DNA of 64,000 bases. Origin: Porphyra umbilicalis (taxonomy: Eukaryota; Rhodophyta; Bangiophyceae; Bangiales; Bangiaceae). The notes under the pieces were generated by a model. That model saw only the letters and a list, made by a program, of their open reading frames with translations, was not told the origin of the DNA and searched no databases. Of the stretch, positions 51,829 to 62,499 are shown one piece after another (positions within the stretch are counted from its first letter, which is position 1; each line of letters opens with the position of its first letter). The DNA is taken from contig KV918980.1 in NCBI GenBank assembly GCA_002049455.2, positions 1-64,000 of the forward strand. The letters are read 5' to 3'. Made by a program: the position numbers and the translations under genes.

Positions 51829-54388
51829 TCATGGCCAGCCAGCAACGCTGGCCTCTTGCGCGGTGACCTCAAGGTTCTTTGTGGAAGCAGAGGCAAAGGA
51901 ACTGGGCAAGTATTCCGGCTGCGCGCAGGGGTCTCGCCCGCTGGCGTCTGTCCACAGCTCGCAGTGGAAGGAAGACGCGTGCAAGGCAATCAACTGCACC
52001 CTGTACTTTTGCGCCACTGCATTCATCAGCGCCTCGTGCGGGCTGGACCGAGAGCGCATCAGCTCAGGAAGTCTTCCGATGTAGCGCTCCATATGAAACT
52101 GCCAGTAGCTCCATACAGGCCCGCATGCTTCTATGTTGTACGAGATGTCCATTAGTGCCACAGCTATGGAGAGGCACATCGTGATTTTCTTGATATCACC
52201 TCCGTAGGCCTTCTTGTTGAAGAAGCCGCAAACGTTTGGTAGCTCCGTCTTGAGGGTCGCCACATCGCGCACCGGGAGGTTGTCCAGGACAAAGATCATG
52301 CGGCATGCGCGCACGAGGCACATAAACATCGCGTGGGCCTCCGCTGGGATGTGCCAAGCTACAGCAGCAGGGCCTGTGCTCAGCACAAAATACATCCACT
52401 CAACCGCCCTGTACGACTTGTAGTGAGTCTTGGCATTTTGCAGCCCACGAGCTTAAAACAGGGGCACAGTCGCTCGGGCCGCCGCAATCTCGGCACCCAC
52501 GAACTCTGCGACGCTATCCGTCATAGCCTACTTGTGTGCAGCCTTGTTGAAGTCCTTCCACATGCCTGAAAACAGACGTTACAGGTTGGATACGTTGTTC
52601 TGTAGCACCAGGTGCATGACGTCGTACGGCGCGAAAGACGGCCCAATGTTCCATAAGTAGCTCATGTAGGGATAGGCTGCCCTGTCCGCCGGGCTGGGAC
52701 ACGCCATGAGGTAGGAGCCTTTGTACCCGCTGTGCCGCATCAATCGCTCTACACAAGTCTTTGACTGGTTCTGCAATCGGGCCGCTTCAATGATGTCGAC
52801 AGCTTCGGTTCTTGAGGAAGCTGTCCTTCGGTTCTTGTTGTAGTCCTTGATGTCGAACAGCTTGGTACGCGACGCAGGTTTTTCCGACGGGTCCTTGTCT
52901 GGAAAGTAATAGTGGTTGGAGCCCTCGACCCAAGCACCATGGAAGTCCTGGAATCGACTTGGCTGTCGACCACTGCTTCCCTTCATGCCAGTCATGTTGT
53001 TGCCACCGGGCATGTCCGACGTCAATTGGAGCACGAGGACTCGAGCCTCTTTTAGCCCATCCACTCCTGAGACCTTGAACACGGGCACCCCGTGCGCCAG
53101 TAGGTTGAGCTATTCCATGACAGGATGGAGAAAGCACTCTAGATCCTATGGCTCTTTAGGACCCGGGGTGACCGTTACTAGCAGCTGCGAAGCAATTTTA
53201 AACCGCGTCGAGGTGGGCTTACTCATGATAGTGAGCATGATAGGCCATCCTTGATAGCCGTTCTGCTTCCAGGCTTCGTATCCGTCGGCCCCCAAGCTCA
53301 CGAAGATGTCCATAGGCTACTCGATGATGCCCTCCTTGACCAGATCACGGTAGATGTCGCCGTGATAGAAATCCTTGAACACTGCTCGCGCCTTCTCGGC
53401 ATCAGCAAGCGCGTCCTCGTGTAATTTGATCATATCGGTTCCAATGTCCGGGTCCGCGAGCATTATGGACATCCATGGCGCTATCTTCCAGTACCGCGTC
53501 GTCTTGGCTGGTTGCCCTTGAAAGTTGTACCGCTCTACCTTTCCTAAGGGACACGACGTAGCCTGCACGTGCTTAGCCGTGTACGCCATGCAGCCGTTCC
53601 GGCAGCAATGCACGATATTCACCTCAAGACGCACCGCGTTGTTGACAAACTTGTCCAGCTTGTCAGGTGTCCTGTTCTTGAGCCCGCTGTAAGTTCTCTG
53701 AGCATGGTGGCCAGCGCCTCTCGATGTCAGTTGTACTCTTGCGCAAAGCTGAACGTCACAAAGTCTTGGACCATGGAGGCAAAGGCCTCTGGCGACAGGG
53801 CCACCCCGTTTGTGACAACGTCAGCCAGCGTGGACTGCCCGACGTGCTCGTTGTCGAGAGCCCCGTGCTGCGCGTAATCCGGGGGCTCCAGCGCCTGCTG
53901 AAGAAAAAGCCCCGGGTCTTCAGCGTTTTCGCCTTCTTCATGGTCGTCGCCGCCATCAGAAAGCGGAAAGTTCTGCAACGCGTCCAGGGGTAGATCTCCT
54001 TCCTCCAGCGGCTCGCCACCATCACTGCCATCGGACCTGACACTGCCGTCGCCATGTCCGCCACTATATGACACGCGCCCGTCCATGCACCGACGGAGCC
54101 ACCGCCAGTATGGTCGAGCACGCCGCCATCCGTCTGCTCGTCTTGTTCATCTCCGCCGGTGGCATGAGCGCCGTCGCCGACCTCCTTCATCTCCTCGCTA
54201 CTGTCATGGCCTGGGTCCAGCGCGCTTGGTTCTTAGTCCGCAGCTGCGTCATCAGTTCGGCGGCGCTTGGCTCTGCGCAGGGCCGTATTGATACCACCAT
54301 GACGGTAAAAAGTTGCCCCGCTCACGTACTTACCGCCAGATGTGTGACGGGAGCATATCGCGCATGGACACTCGTACATGAGCCCCAT
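51829..54388 (-). pseudogene. Transposase_21 (tnp2)-like transposase with in-frame TAA/TAG codons
   Basis: Starts near ATG 54388 with a Cys/His cluster (YECPCAICSRHTSG), then acidic linkers. The tnp2 core follows: NIVHCCRNGCMAYT, YWKIAPW, VSLGADGYEAW, GWPIMLTIM, TVTPGPKEP, DLECFLHPVME, FKVSGVDG, DMPGGNNMTG, GWPI-type and APYDVMHLVLQN motifs, SYWQFHMERYIGRL. From 53640 to 51829 (about 600 codons) one register is kept, interrupted only by TAG 53317-53319, TAG 53146-53148, TAG 53110-53112, TAA 52579-52581, TAG 52528-52530 and TAA 52453-52455, then TGA at 51829. A 4-bp duplication (TGGCTGGC) just before 51829 shifts the frame, and matching sequence goes on to ~51610. A 50-nt intron (GTACAA to TTACAG, about 53684-53733) would join the acidic exon to the core. 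Ordinary decay is the default explanation. Confidence 0.75.
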
Positions 54389-54640
54389 GATGGCCGTGAA
54401 GTGCCTTGTCGTACAATGTAGCGCGCACCCGCGCCTAACCGCATAAAAATGGATTGGACGTGTGATGTGCTGAGAATGGCCCGCTGGGGACTGACGAAGT
54501 CGAAGAATTGCGCTTCAGGCCACGAAATCTTCACAAATCGAATCTGATCCGGTTTTATGTCAGCAAAGTGATGCGTCAATGAGACGACTACTGTCAGCAC
54601 GACAGTCGATCCCCCATGGTGCCACAAAACCGGAATAGTG

Positions 54641-56100
54641 AGTCAAGTATGCCGGTTTCTCTAAGGAGATGCCGGGTTTCCGCCCGGTTCTTCCTGTAGG
54701 GATGCATGAGATCCGACGGGGGATGGGGGTGCTCACCGCTATCGTCGCGTCTTGCAGCGCAAGGCCGTGGGGCTGGGTGACGTCTTGGACGTGGTGTGGT
54801 ACCTTGCGGTGGTAGAGCGCCTGTTCGGTGAAGAGTGATGTTGTACGTGCGGTGGTAATTGGGCTTCATTGTGACCGAAACAAAGACTGACGGGTACTCC
54901 GCAGTAGCGACCCCAGACTGCCTTGAGAAAATATACCATTGGATCAACTGGCGGCTGCGATTACAGAAGAATCACGGGATAATATGGTGCTACCTGTGAA
55001 AAGCAGTACTTGTGGGTGCTACTTAGCGCGCTTAGGGGGCGTCGCTAGGCTTCAGAAGGGCGCTGTTAGGGCGCCATTAGGGCGTGTGTACGCCACGCGC
55101 CCCTTACACAGGGGCGCTACTGCGAACCCTACCCACGCCTATAGGTTTATTCCATGCATTGAGGCGCATGAGGAATGGGTTTTCCCTGCTGTTTTAGACT
55201 GTTTTTAACCATGAGAAAAAGACAAAACTGGTCTGCGTGACACGGGTACTCAAGGAAAACAGAGTAGGCGCTCAAAGGATCTTGTAGCGCTGAGATACAC
55301 CCAGGTGTTTCTCTGTCCCTACAGAATCGCGCCGTTTTCTTTGTCTTTGCCGATCCGGAACTGGCTCTGACCAATTTCTGATGCAAGACTCGTATTGATT
55401 CGATCTGGCACCCCATGGAAAAGAACCTCCTCTCGGCCGGCTACGAGCGTCACCTGCCCCCGACCGCCACCGCCCATATTTACCAACGGCCTCAAATGTC
55501 GTCTAGACTTCCCCGCAGCACCGATGACACGCTTTTTGTTGCCTAGCCATGTCGAGTTCCCGCCTGCAGCGTCATCAGCGGGCCATTTATTCCACGAAAA
55601 GGTGTTCAAGACAACGGTGGGATGCAAGGAAAAACGTCTATCTCTCAAGCCTATTGTCGTAGCCGCCTGAAAGTGCGTCATCAGAAAGCTGATGAAGTAG
55701 GCTCCAGGATGCGCCCATGCGGAGCACCAACGGTCGTTCCGTTGCCGAGTTCTGTGCGCGCCAGTATGAGTCGCGCTCATGCGCCTTGATGCGTGTAGTC
55801 GACCTTTAGTTAAGACCCAGTGTATCGGCTCTTCTGAGTTTTGACTGTAGTTGTAACGTCCCATTGGGTTCTGTCATCAAATGCGATATTCTATTGGTCT
55901 CTGAGATCTCTGTCATTCTTTTCTTCGTCCGCACAGGCCGGGGTCAGCTTAGATGAATGATGATCAACTAGATAGGTCGAGCACACAGCCGTCATACGTT
56001 GCAGACGAGCCACGTTGGTTGTCTAAGGCCGCGGTTTGCCACTCTGCCAAACCTCTGGTCGGCTTGGGAAAGAGAAGTGCACACACGACACTGGTACGTA
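54641..56100. other. Intergenic region, no gene recognised
   Basis: Mixed composition. Contains GGGCGCTGTTAGGG-type repeated words near 55020-55110 that resemble those near 35885-35970. A 180-codon open frame on the minus strand (55319-55864) has an ordinary amino-acid mix but no family I recognise; it could be a transposon remnant. Confidence 0.35.
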
Positions 56101-56232
56101 CAGCCGTTCTCTCAAGAATCCCTCACTGCAATTGTTCCAAAAGTGTTCCAAATCGGCCTCTACGGGGTTGTAGAGGCCGATTTGGGACTCTTTCGCAACT
56201 GTTGGTGTGAAGAAGTTTTGGGAAAACGGCTG
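56101..56232. mobile_element. 132-bp palindromic MITE, copy 2 (TA target site)
   Basis: Same length and ends as the copy at 34637 (CAGCCGTTCTCTCAAGAATCCC, and at the far end AAAACGGCTG), with TA on both sides (56099-56100 and 56233-56234). Its arms have diverged somewhat; the central GGCCTCTACGG-GGCCGATTTGG part is shared. Confidence 0.85.
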
Positions 56233-56234
56233 TA

Positions 56235-57375
56235 CGATGGACTCCTGCAGCAAAGACCAGGGCCAGGTCCGCCACTGTGGCCCTGAATAGGAACCGAAAA
56301 GCTTCGTGCAGGGGGTCACCACGGGACAAGACAGCTAGAAGGGGGTGTGCAACGCATCAGAGTCATGCATGGCGGTACCTGGTGGTGCCGATACAAAAAA
56401 GTGCTCCCCAGTGTCAAAGTCGGCCCACACTCGCTGCCCATCTCGAGGGGAAAGGGGGAAAACCGTACTTCTCTCCTGCGCCGGTATCAGTCATCGCGGG
56501 ACCCTCCCTAAGGTGATGGTTGCTGAAAACGGACGCAACCATGAAAGCTTTCGGGGACGTCGCTGTGCAAGACGCTTTCAGGGGTGAGAGTGACAAAGGA
56601 TCGCGTGTTGACCCACCGCGGGATTTGTTGTGGTGCCGCACCCCCCTCAGAGTGGCCGTGTGAAACGATGTAGAATTGCGTCGCGACGCAATTCCGTTTC
56701 GTCCTCTCAGGTTCCTGCACGTGGCCGAAAGCCTTTCGGACGGTGTCTGTAAAGTTCCGACCCAGAAGAGGCACCTTGACTAGGCGTGGTATACCTGAGG
56801 ACACGAGTGCAGACTGCCACCTCTGAAACGGAGAGCAAGTCCCGTGATGTAAGTACATGTGTGCAACACTACACTTTGAGAGCACCCTGCGCAGCGGGCC
56901 CACAACCGTCGTCAAAAGCACGTCTGTTTTTGCCTGTTTTGAGCCTCTTGAAGGCCCGTGTTCCTGTTTGATGAAACAGAATTCCTGTGCAAAAAACAGA
57001 TTGACCCCCCTTGACAGGCTCTCAGAGGCCATCCCATGCGAGGTCCTTGCACATTTGTGTTTGTGAGAACAGGAATCGTTCCTCACTCCACACATTGCGC
57101 CTGCTAGCAGGGCCATAGATGCTTCTCCGTCTCTCTCTCTTTCTGGAAGGGTGAAGTGTATACGTCTTATGCTGTGTCTCTCTTTTCACGAGTGGAGATG
57201 CATCTATCCCGGCGACCAGATGATTTTGGCGCCCTTTCTGGAAAAAAGCAGCCCTGACAGAGCCCCAGGGCGGTTTGCAGATTATCTGTTCGTTCCTTGA
57301 CGACGGTTTTGAGCCCGCTGCGGTGTCCTGAAGGCCAGGGAATAGATCCGTTACGAATGTGGATCCAACGCAGCT
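56235..57375. other. Intergenic region with a perfect 22-bp palindrome
   Basis: No gene recognised. The palindrome GAATTGCGTCGCGACGCAATTC is at 56673-56694, with a further GAAACG and CGTTTC pair around it. A/T content rises toward the NUMT. Confidence 0.4.
56673..56694. repeat. Perfect 22-bp palindrome
   Basis: GAATTGCGTCG followed directly by its complement. No spacer, so more like a dyad or protein site, or the core of a foldback element, than a terminator hairpin. Confidence 0.6.
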
Positions 57376-57690
57376 CTTATCATACCTATGGAGTTTACGG
57401 TTCTACTTTTTTTCTGGCAACAGGATTTCATGGATTTCATGTCATCATAGGTACTATTATTATTGCAATTCGTCCAATTAGATAGCTACAATCGCAGTTG
57501 ACCCAACAGCATCATTTTGGCTCTCAAGCAGCCCCTTGATATTGGCTTTTCGTTGATGTTGTATGACTTTTTTTCATTTATTTCTGTCCATTGCTGAGGA
57601 GGTATATAATAAACGTAATGTTTAATTAACAGGTTATCATGAAACCACCAAACTTAGCCACTACAAGTTTCACATTTTTGCATTTTCAGC
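57376..57690 (+). pseudogene. cox3: Nuclear copy of mitochondrial cox3 3' end (NUMT)
   Basis: The frame [22 protein letters not shown] is typical of cytochrome c oxidase subunit III. After it come TQQHHFG, then AAP-TGA-YW, FVDVV-TGA-LF, ISVH and a final TGA-GG before TAA, which match the cox3 C-terminus only if TGA (57537, 57564, 57595) is read as Trp, as in red algal and most mitochondria. A TAG (about 57481-57486) and a one-base excess in the T run at 57566-57573 break it. The A/T-rich flank to ~57690 is probably mitochondrial too. It cannot be expressed as a nuclear gene. Confidence 0.85.
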
Positions 57691-58497
57691 TTTCTTTATT
57701 GTAATTTGTCATTATAACATGAACACTTCGACAGCCGGTACACAGAACAGGCGCATTTCCGCTCGACAACTGGACACGCGGAGAGAAATCTGGCATGGCC
57801 CAACCAGGTGCAGCAGCAACAAACCTTCCCCCACGGACCAAGCAGACGCGCGGGGCTGGCCTTCAAGGCAGCTGCGTCACGGCCAGACTGCCAGTAGTGT
57901 CGACAGCTCCTGCTTAGCTCGAGCCACGGGCACCGGATTTCGTCGCAGGGCATCACGACACGTTGTGTGCGTTTGCATCGGTGGACTAGCATGGTTGCAA
58001 TGGCACGCTCTGCTGGTGCCCGCCAGACGCGTGGCCAATCTGGCGCGGTCCGTTGGATCCTGCGCGCTCAGAGGGCCCCCCTGCTACACACGCGCCCTGC
58101 CGCGGTGTCGTGAGCAACGCGGGCGCGACGGCTGCCGCGGGCTCGTCCCCCCCCGCGGTGCGCTTGCATACCTGGCGCTCACCAGTTGTCAAGCGTGTTC
58201 CCACCCGGCGCGGACCTCGTGCTGGCGCTGTCACGCACCCGCGCCAAGTCTCAAGGCGAGTTACCTCATATGGCCACGCGCCGCGGCGGTGCCCGTCGAG
58301 GCACGGGAGCCGCACCAATGACCTGGCCGTGCGCGGCTGACTCAGCCGGCGTTCGTGCCGCGGCCGACCGACAGCGATTATGGAGTGTCGACTTTGGGCG
58401 GCTCAGAGGGTCCGAGCTCACACGCGGGCAGAAGCGGTAGCAGCCCCACTGCTCTGACAAGCCAGCCTTCGTCGCCGGTCCCACATCCCTCACCTCC

Positions 58498-58505
58498 TAT
58501 AAAGG
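58498..58505 (+). promoter_or_regulatory. TATA box of Asn-rich gene 2
   Basis: TATAAAGG with the same flanks as at 30028, about 165 bp before the ATG at 58663. Confidence 0.7.
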
Positions 58506-58662
58506 CGGCAGTGAGAGTCCCGTTCGCCTCCAACTCTCACTCCTCATTCACACACCACCTCCTCAACAGCACACCAGTCGCCTACACTCTCCTCCTCCTC
58601 CGCCCTTTACTCCACTCCCGCCTTCTCGCTCTTTTTCCACTCCCACCCCGCCCCCCCTCACC

Positions 58663-58974
58663 ATGGGTGCCTTCAAGGCCACCGTCGCCGCCGTCGCCGC
58701 CGCCGCACTCGTCGCCTCTGCCGCGGCCGCCCCCACGTCGGTGCGCACCGGCCTGAAGGAAGACACCAAGTTCGTCCCGTGCCACTACGGCTACAAGGAG
58801 GGCTACGCGTACGGCTACTACGACTATAACAACAACAACAACAACAACAACGCCAATAACAACAACAACAACGACAACCAGCAGCAGGTGGCCATTGGCA
58901 GCCGCCAGGCCGAGTCGGGTTCGGACTTTGGCGACGGCTACGCGGCGGGCTACTCGTTTGGCTACTATGACAAT

Positions 58975-59015
<41 letters not shown>

Positions 59016-59107
59016 CCAGAACCAGCAGAGCGTCGTGATCGGCGGCACGTCGCGCACCGAGGCCGAGAAGCACCCGGACTTCTGCCACTACAAGGTCTAC
59101 TGGTATG

Positions 59108-59141
<34 letters not shown>

Positions 59142-59178
59142 CCAGCAGAGCGTGGTGATTGGCGGCGGCCACAAGTAG
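58663..59178 (+). CDS. Asn-rich secreted protein, copy 2
   Basis: 171 residues from ATG 58663 (CACCATGG). Signal peptide of about 23 residues, then Tyr/Gly-rich blocks alternating with poly-Asn tracts and QQ-Val-Ile-Gly linkers exactly as in the 30187 gene. It differs in Asn-tract length (shorter last tract), some AAT among the AAC codons, and a few substitutions (TALKED to TGLKED; RPGF to HPDF; final GRK to GHK). Both genes end in TAG at the same place, and the sequence after the stop is also conserved for more than 60 bp. The conserved reading frame outside the Asn tracts suggests both copies are functional. Confidence 0.85.
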
Positions 59179-61394
59179 ACGAGCGGAGGACGGGAGCGGC
59201 GGCCGCGGGCGCCGCCGACTTTGACTCGCCCGGCCCAAACGGGCGATTAACTAGCAACGGTGTTTTGGCTGTGGACTGTTTCGTTGAGAGCGGGTGTGTG
59301 CGCGTGCGGTGGTCGATAGCGAGTGTACAAAGCGCACATCAACAGTTGTCTTTCATTCATTGTTGCCATCCCGCGGGGATGCCTCGCACCCCCTGTCGGC
59401 TCAACGGGCTCGCCACCAACACAGCCCACAGAAGCGACGCGGACGATGTGCGAGAGCAACTCGAGGGAGCACCGCCGCCGCCCTTGTCCGCGCGCCGGCG
59501 CCACCGCCAGTGTCGGACACACCCGGAGGCGTGGCGACGCCAAGGACTCGAGTCGGCGGCCGCCGGGCCCCCCCCGGCCGCGCCCACCCCACCCGCTCGC
59601 TCCCCAATACCGCCCACCGCCAGACGGACACCCCCCCCCCGCATGCATTCAGGCACCTGCTGCCACCGCCGCGCCCGCCGCCGGCCGACGAAACGACCCG
59701 CCAGCAGCACCGGTGGGGACACCCCCCCCACCCACCCACCCCCCCCCTGGACAATCCGCACACGGCCGCACCAGCGTCCTCCCACGGCACCCGCGGGAGC
59801 AGTCCCGCGCCAGCGTTTCCAAAGCCGCCGCCCCCCCCCCCCCCCCCCCAGCGGCGCCTCCCCCACGACGGCGCCCCCCCCGCCCCCCCCCACCCACCCC
59901 CACCACGCGGCACCGGCTCGGCGTGCGCGCGCCGCGACGGGCGGCCGCCGCCCCCCCCCCCGCCGCCGACGACGGCCCGCCCGCAACGACCGCGGCGTCG
60001 GCGGGCACAGCGGGCGCGTGGCGCCGCTCGTGACGGCAGCGGCGGCGGCGGCGACGGCGGCGGCGGCGGCGACGCGGGCGCGCCGCGTCGCCCAATGGCG
60101 TCGTCGGCGCGGCGGCGGCACGGACGACGCACGCCGCCGAGCCGCCGCTGGCGGTCGTGCCGGTAGGGGCCCCCCCGCACGGGGTGCCGGCACCCTCTGC
60201 GGGGGTGCCCCGTCGTGCTCCCGCGACGGCGCCACAGCGGCACGTCGCGGCGGGCCGGCGGCCTCTGGTCGGCCGGCTGCTGCCCGGCGGTCGCGCGCGG
60301 TGAGCGGCGGGAGCGGCTCCGCAACGCACAGGAGGGAGCGTGGGTGCACCACGTCGAGGCGGTGGGGGACCACGAAAGAGTGGCGCCGGTCCTCGCTGCC
60401 AGGCTGCACCTACCGGCGGCGGCGGCGGCAGAGGCGGCGGCGGCGGCGGCGGTCGGGAGCGTCGGCGGGGGAAGGAGCGGCGAGCTCCATCCTCCCGACG
60501 ACCGAGCGCACAATGGCAGCACGTCAGGGGGCACCTTGACATCCGTCTTAGGTGGTGGCACCGGTGGGAAGGGTGTACGAGGCGCTCCGTCGATGGGCGG
60601 CGCCGGCAGTGCCGGCGGCCATGACACCCACGCCGGCAGGCGGCGAGCCGCGGCAGAGGTGGTCACCGCCCAGAGGCCGACCACGCCGGTCCCGTCGTCA
60701 GCAGTGTACACGGAACATCCGCTATGGAGCACCAATCCGCCGGTGAGCGTGTCCCTGGCGTCGACGCGGCGGCCGGGGCAGCAGCGCAGCGGCTCGGGCG
60801 CCGGTCGGGCTCTGTGCCGACGTCCCATGGGCAACATGGCCGTGGAGCGAGATTGGGTGAGAGAAATACGCCACGTGTCACCATTCGAGACGCAGCTCAA
60901 AATCGCGACGGACCGCACCGGCAGGCGCTGATTGACCACGGGGCGGCTGGAGGTGCCGGTAGCTCGCGGAGCTCGCGGTAGACCGCGGTCGCCGTCAGAG
61001 TGTGTCATCTCTCTTGCTCGGCGCTGGCCCAATACATTTTCTGAGAGCTGTTGTAAACGAACAATGCTGTACTTTGCTGTTGGCAGCCATCATGGGTCCG
61101 CATTGTCCGTGATAGCTTCGTCGAGTCAAGTTCTTGCTTCCTCGGGGACCCCACAATCACCTCGGCCCATACCAAAAACAGGCGCTGAGAGGTGCCCATG
61201 AGTGTCGTTGCCACAAACAGAAAAACGTTCTTTGTATTCCGATAACCCCGCGACACAGCTTGCAGTTCTATACACAGAGATGCACCAACAAGCGATGGCC
61301 CACCAGGCCGGGCAGGGCCCCCCTTGACCTGGACCACCTGAGCAAGTTGGCCACACGGCCACCTCCCCCGCCACCCACATCCCATCTCAACCAC
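59179..61394. other. GC-rich downstream tract and spacer, no gene called
   Basis: The first part mirrors 30721-32830, with long C runs and several open frames on both strands. The longest minus-strand frame (59401-61032) resembles the copy-1 translation only in a short part near 60680-60790. From 60930 the composition becomes ordinary; nothing recognised. Confidence 0.35.
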
Positions 61395-61778
61395 CTACAG
61401 AGGCCCGTTGTAGCGCAGCACCGTGCGCACGTTGCCCACCTTGCACGGGCACACGCCATTGTTCGCCACCGGCCCGGTGCACTCGTGGACAGCCTCGACG
61501 CACTGCAAGTCACAGTTGCCCTTGCCCTCCGCGTCGCAATAGTAGATGCTCGTGTCCGGGGTGGTGACCTTGCACCACGGGTCGTCGCTATTCGCCGTGA
61601 AGGTGACCACGTCGCGGGGGGCGGTCATGACCGAGCAGCGGCACCAGCCGAGGAAGCGCCCAACGTCGGCGGCGCTGGCACACGTCTGCTGGGCAGTGAC
61701 GGGGGCGGCGGCGATGCAAAGGAGGGTGGTGGCGGCCATCAGGAGGGCGGCGGGCGCCACGGTGCGGAAGCCGGCCAT
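61395..61778 (-). CDS. Small secreted Cys-rich protein
   Basis: 127 residues from the ATG at 61778. A signal peptide (MAGFRTVAPAALLMAATTLL to about APVTAQQ, residue 28-30) is followed by a mature ~98-residue domain with ten cysteines, including GWCRC, PWCKV, IYYCD, GNCDLQC, HEC and GVCPC. Even Cys number and spacing suggest a disulphide-bonded extracellular domain; I recognise no family with confidence. The frame opens another 126 codons upstream, but that part is Arg/Pro low complexity, and the signal peptide settles the start. The leader is pyrimidine-rich without an obvious TATA box. It lies between the two duplicated blocks and has no counterpart in the copy-1 region (33000-35100). Confidence 0.75.
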   Translation of the reverse strand: MAGFRTVAPAALLMAATTLLCIAAAPVTAQQTCASAADVGRFLGWCRCSVMTAPRDVVTFTANSDDPWCKVTTPDTSIYYCDAEGKGNCDLQCVEAVHECTGPVANNGVCPCKVGNVRTVLRYNGPL

Positions 61779-62499
61779 CGTGAGGGGAGGGGGAGCCGCG
61801 AAAAAGCAACGACGGGCGGGGGTGAGGGTGTGGAGGGGCTGGAGACGCGGAACGAGAAGGGGGCGTGGAGAGTCAAGAGGAAAGGGGAGGAGAAGAGGCA
61901 GTAGATGGAGGAGCGGGCGGGTGGTGTGGGTGTGTGGAGATGACTGGCCGAGGTGGACGCTCTCGACCACCGCTGGCCGCTTCTTGTACACACTCTGGCA
62001 ACAGATGCAGCGCGTCGACGGCCATGGCCGGCACTGCAGCGGACCGACCGCATCCCGAATGCAGGCGCCTCGCGTCTGCCTGACGACGCGGCGACGGGCT
62101 GGGCGGCCTTCCGAGTGGCGACGCCGCCGCCGCCGCTGCACTCGCGTGCATGCCACGGCTGTGAGCGTGCCCGCCCGCCGCGACCGCCGGCCGGCGCACT
62201 TGCCGCCGTCCCCGTGCGCGACGTGCGCAGCGCGGCGAATCGGTCGCTGCCACCGCCGCGGCCGCTGGGCGGGCGGGGGGGGGTGGTGGCACGCCGGTCC
62301 GGCTCATGCGCGGCGCCTGCACGGCCCCACCGGGAATGGGGAAGCGCCCGACCGCCAACGTCAGGTCAGCGTTTGTATGTACGGTCTGAATTGGGCACGA
62401 GACGTGACGCCGTCTCCCAGATCAGGCAAGTCCCTGCCTGCGTCGGAAACAAGCATCAAAGCACAAAAACTAAAGTTTGATGACACCTTTCACCCCAAA
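61779..62499. other. Upstream region of the small secreted protein gene
   Basis: Holds the presumed promoter and C/T-rich leader (61790-61960 read on the minus strand), then GC-rich sequence to about 62350. No other gene recognised. Confidence 0.35.

Larger units (their letters stand above)
50503..54640 (-). mobile_element. CACTA-like (En/Spm, tnp2) element, ends tentative
   Basis: The left end CACTACATTTGTGCTGG (50503) lies only ~30 bp beyond the stop of the last minus-strand ORF, as expected for a terminus. On the right the only nearby TAGTG is 54636-54640 (minus strand CACTATTCCGGTTTTGTGG), which shares CACTA and a TTTGTG word but is a poor inverted match, and the flanking triplets (TAA, AGT) do not agree. 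The right boundary is therefore uncertain. Confidence 0.5.
57780..60920 (+). repeat. Duplicated block, copy 2 (partner 29240-32830)
   Basis: Same order and orientation as copy 1: upstream segment, TATA box, Asn-rich gene, GC-rich downstream tract, and the segment ending near CGCAGCTCAAAATCGCGACGG. Starts just after the NUMT. Boundaries approximate. Confidence 0.75.

Noticed and set aside
54636-54640. Confident right end of the CACTA-like element
   Set aside because: TAGTG is present, but the inverted match to the left end is poor and the flanking triplets differ.
55319-55864. 180-codon minus-strand frame
   Set aside because: Ordinary composition but no family recognised; too little to call a gene.
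57297-57485. Functional cox3 gene
   Set aside because: Only the 3' end is present, it has a stop and a T-run indel, and uses TGA as Trp; treated as a NUMT.
59401-61032. 543-codon minus-strand frame downstream of Asn-rich gene 2
   Set aside because: Only ~30-40 residues resemble the equivalent frame in copy 1, and differences there are mostly non-synonymous.
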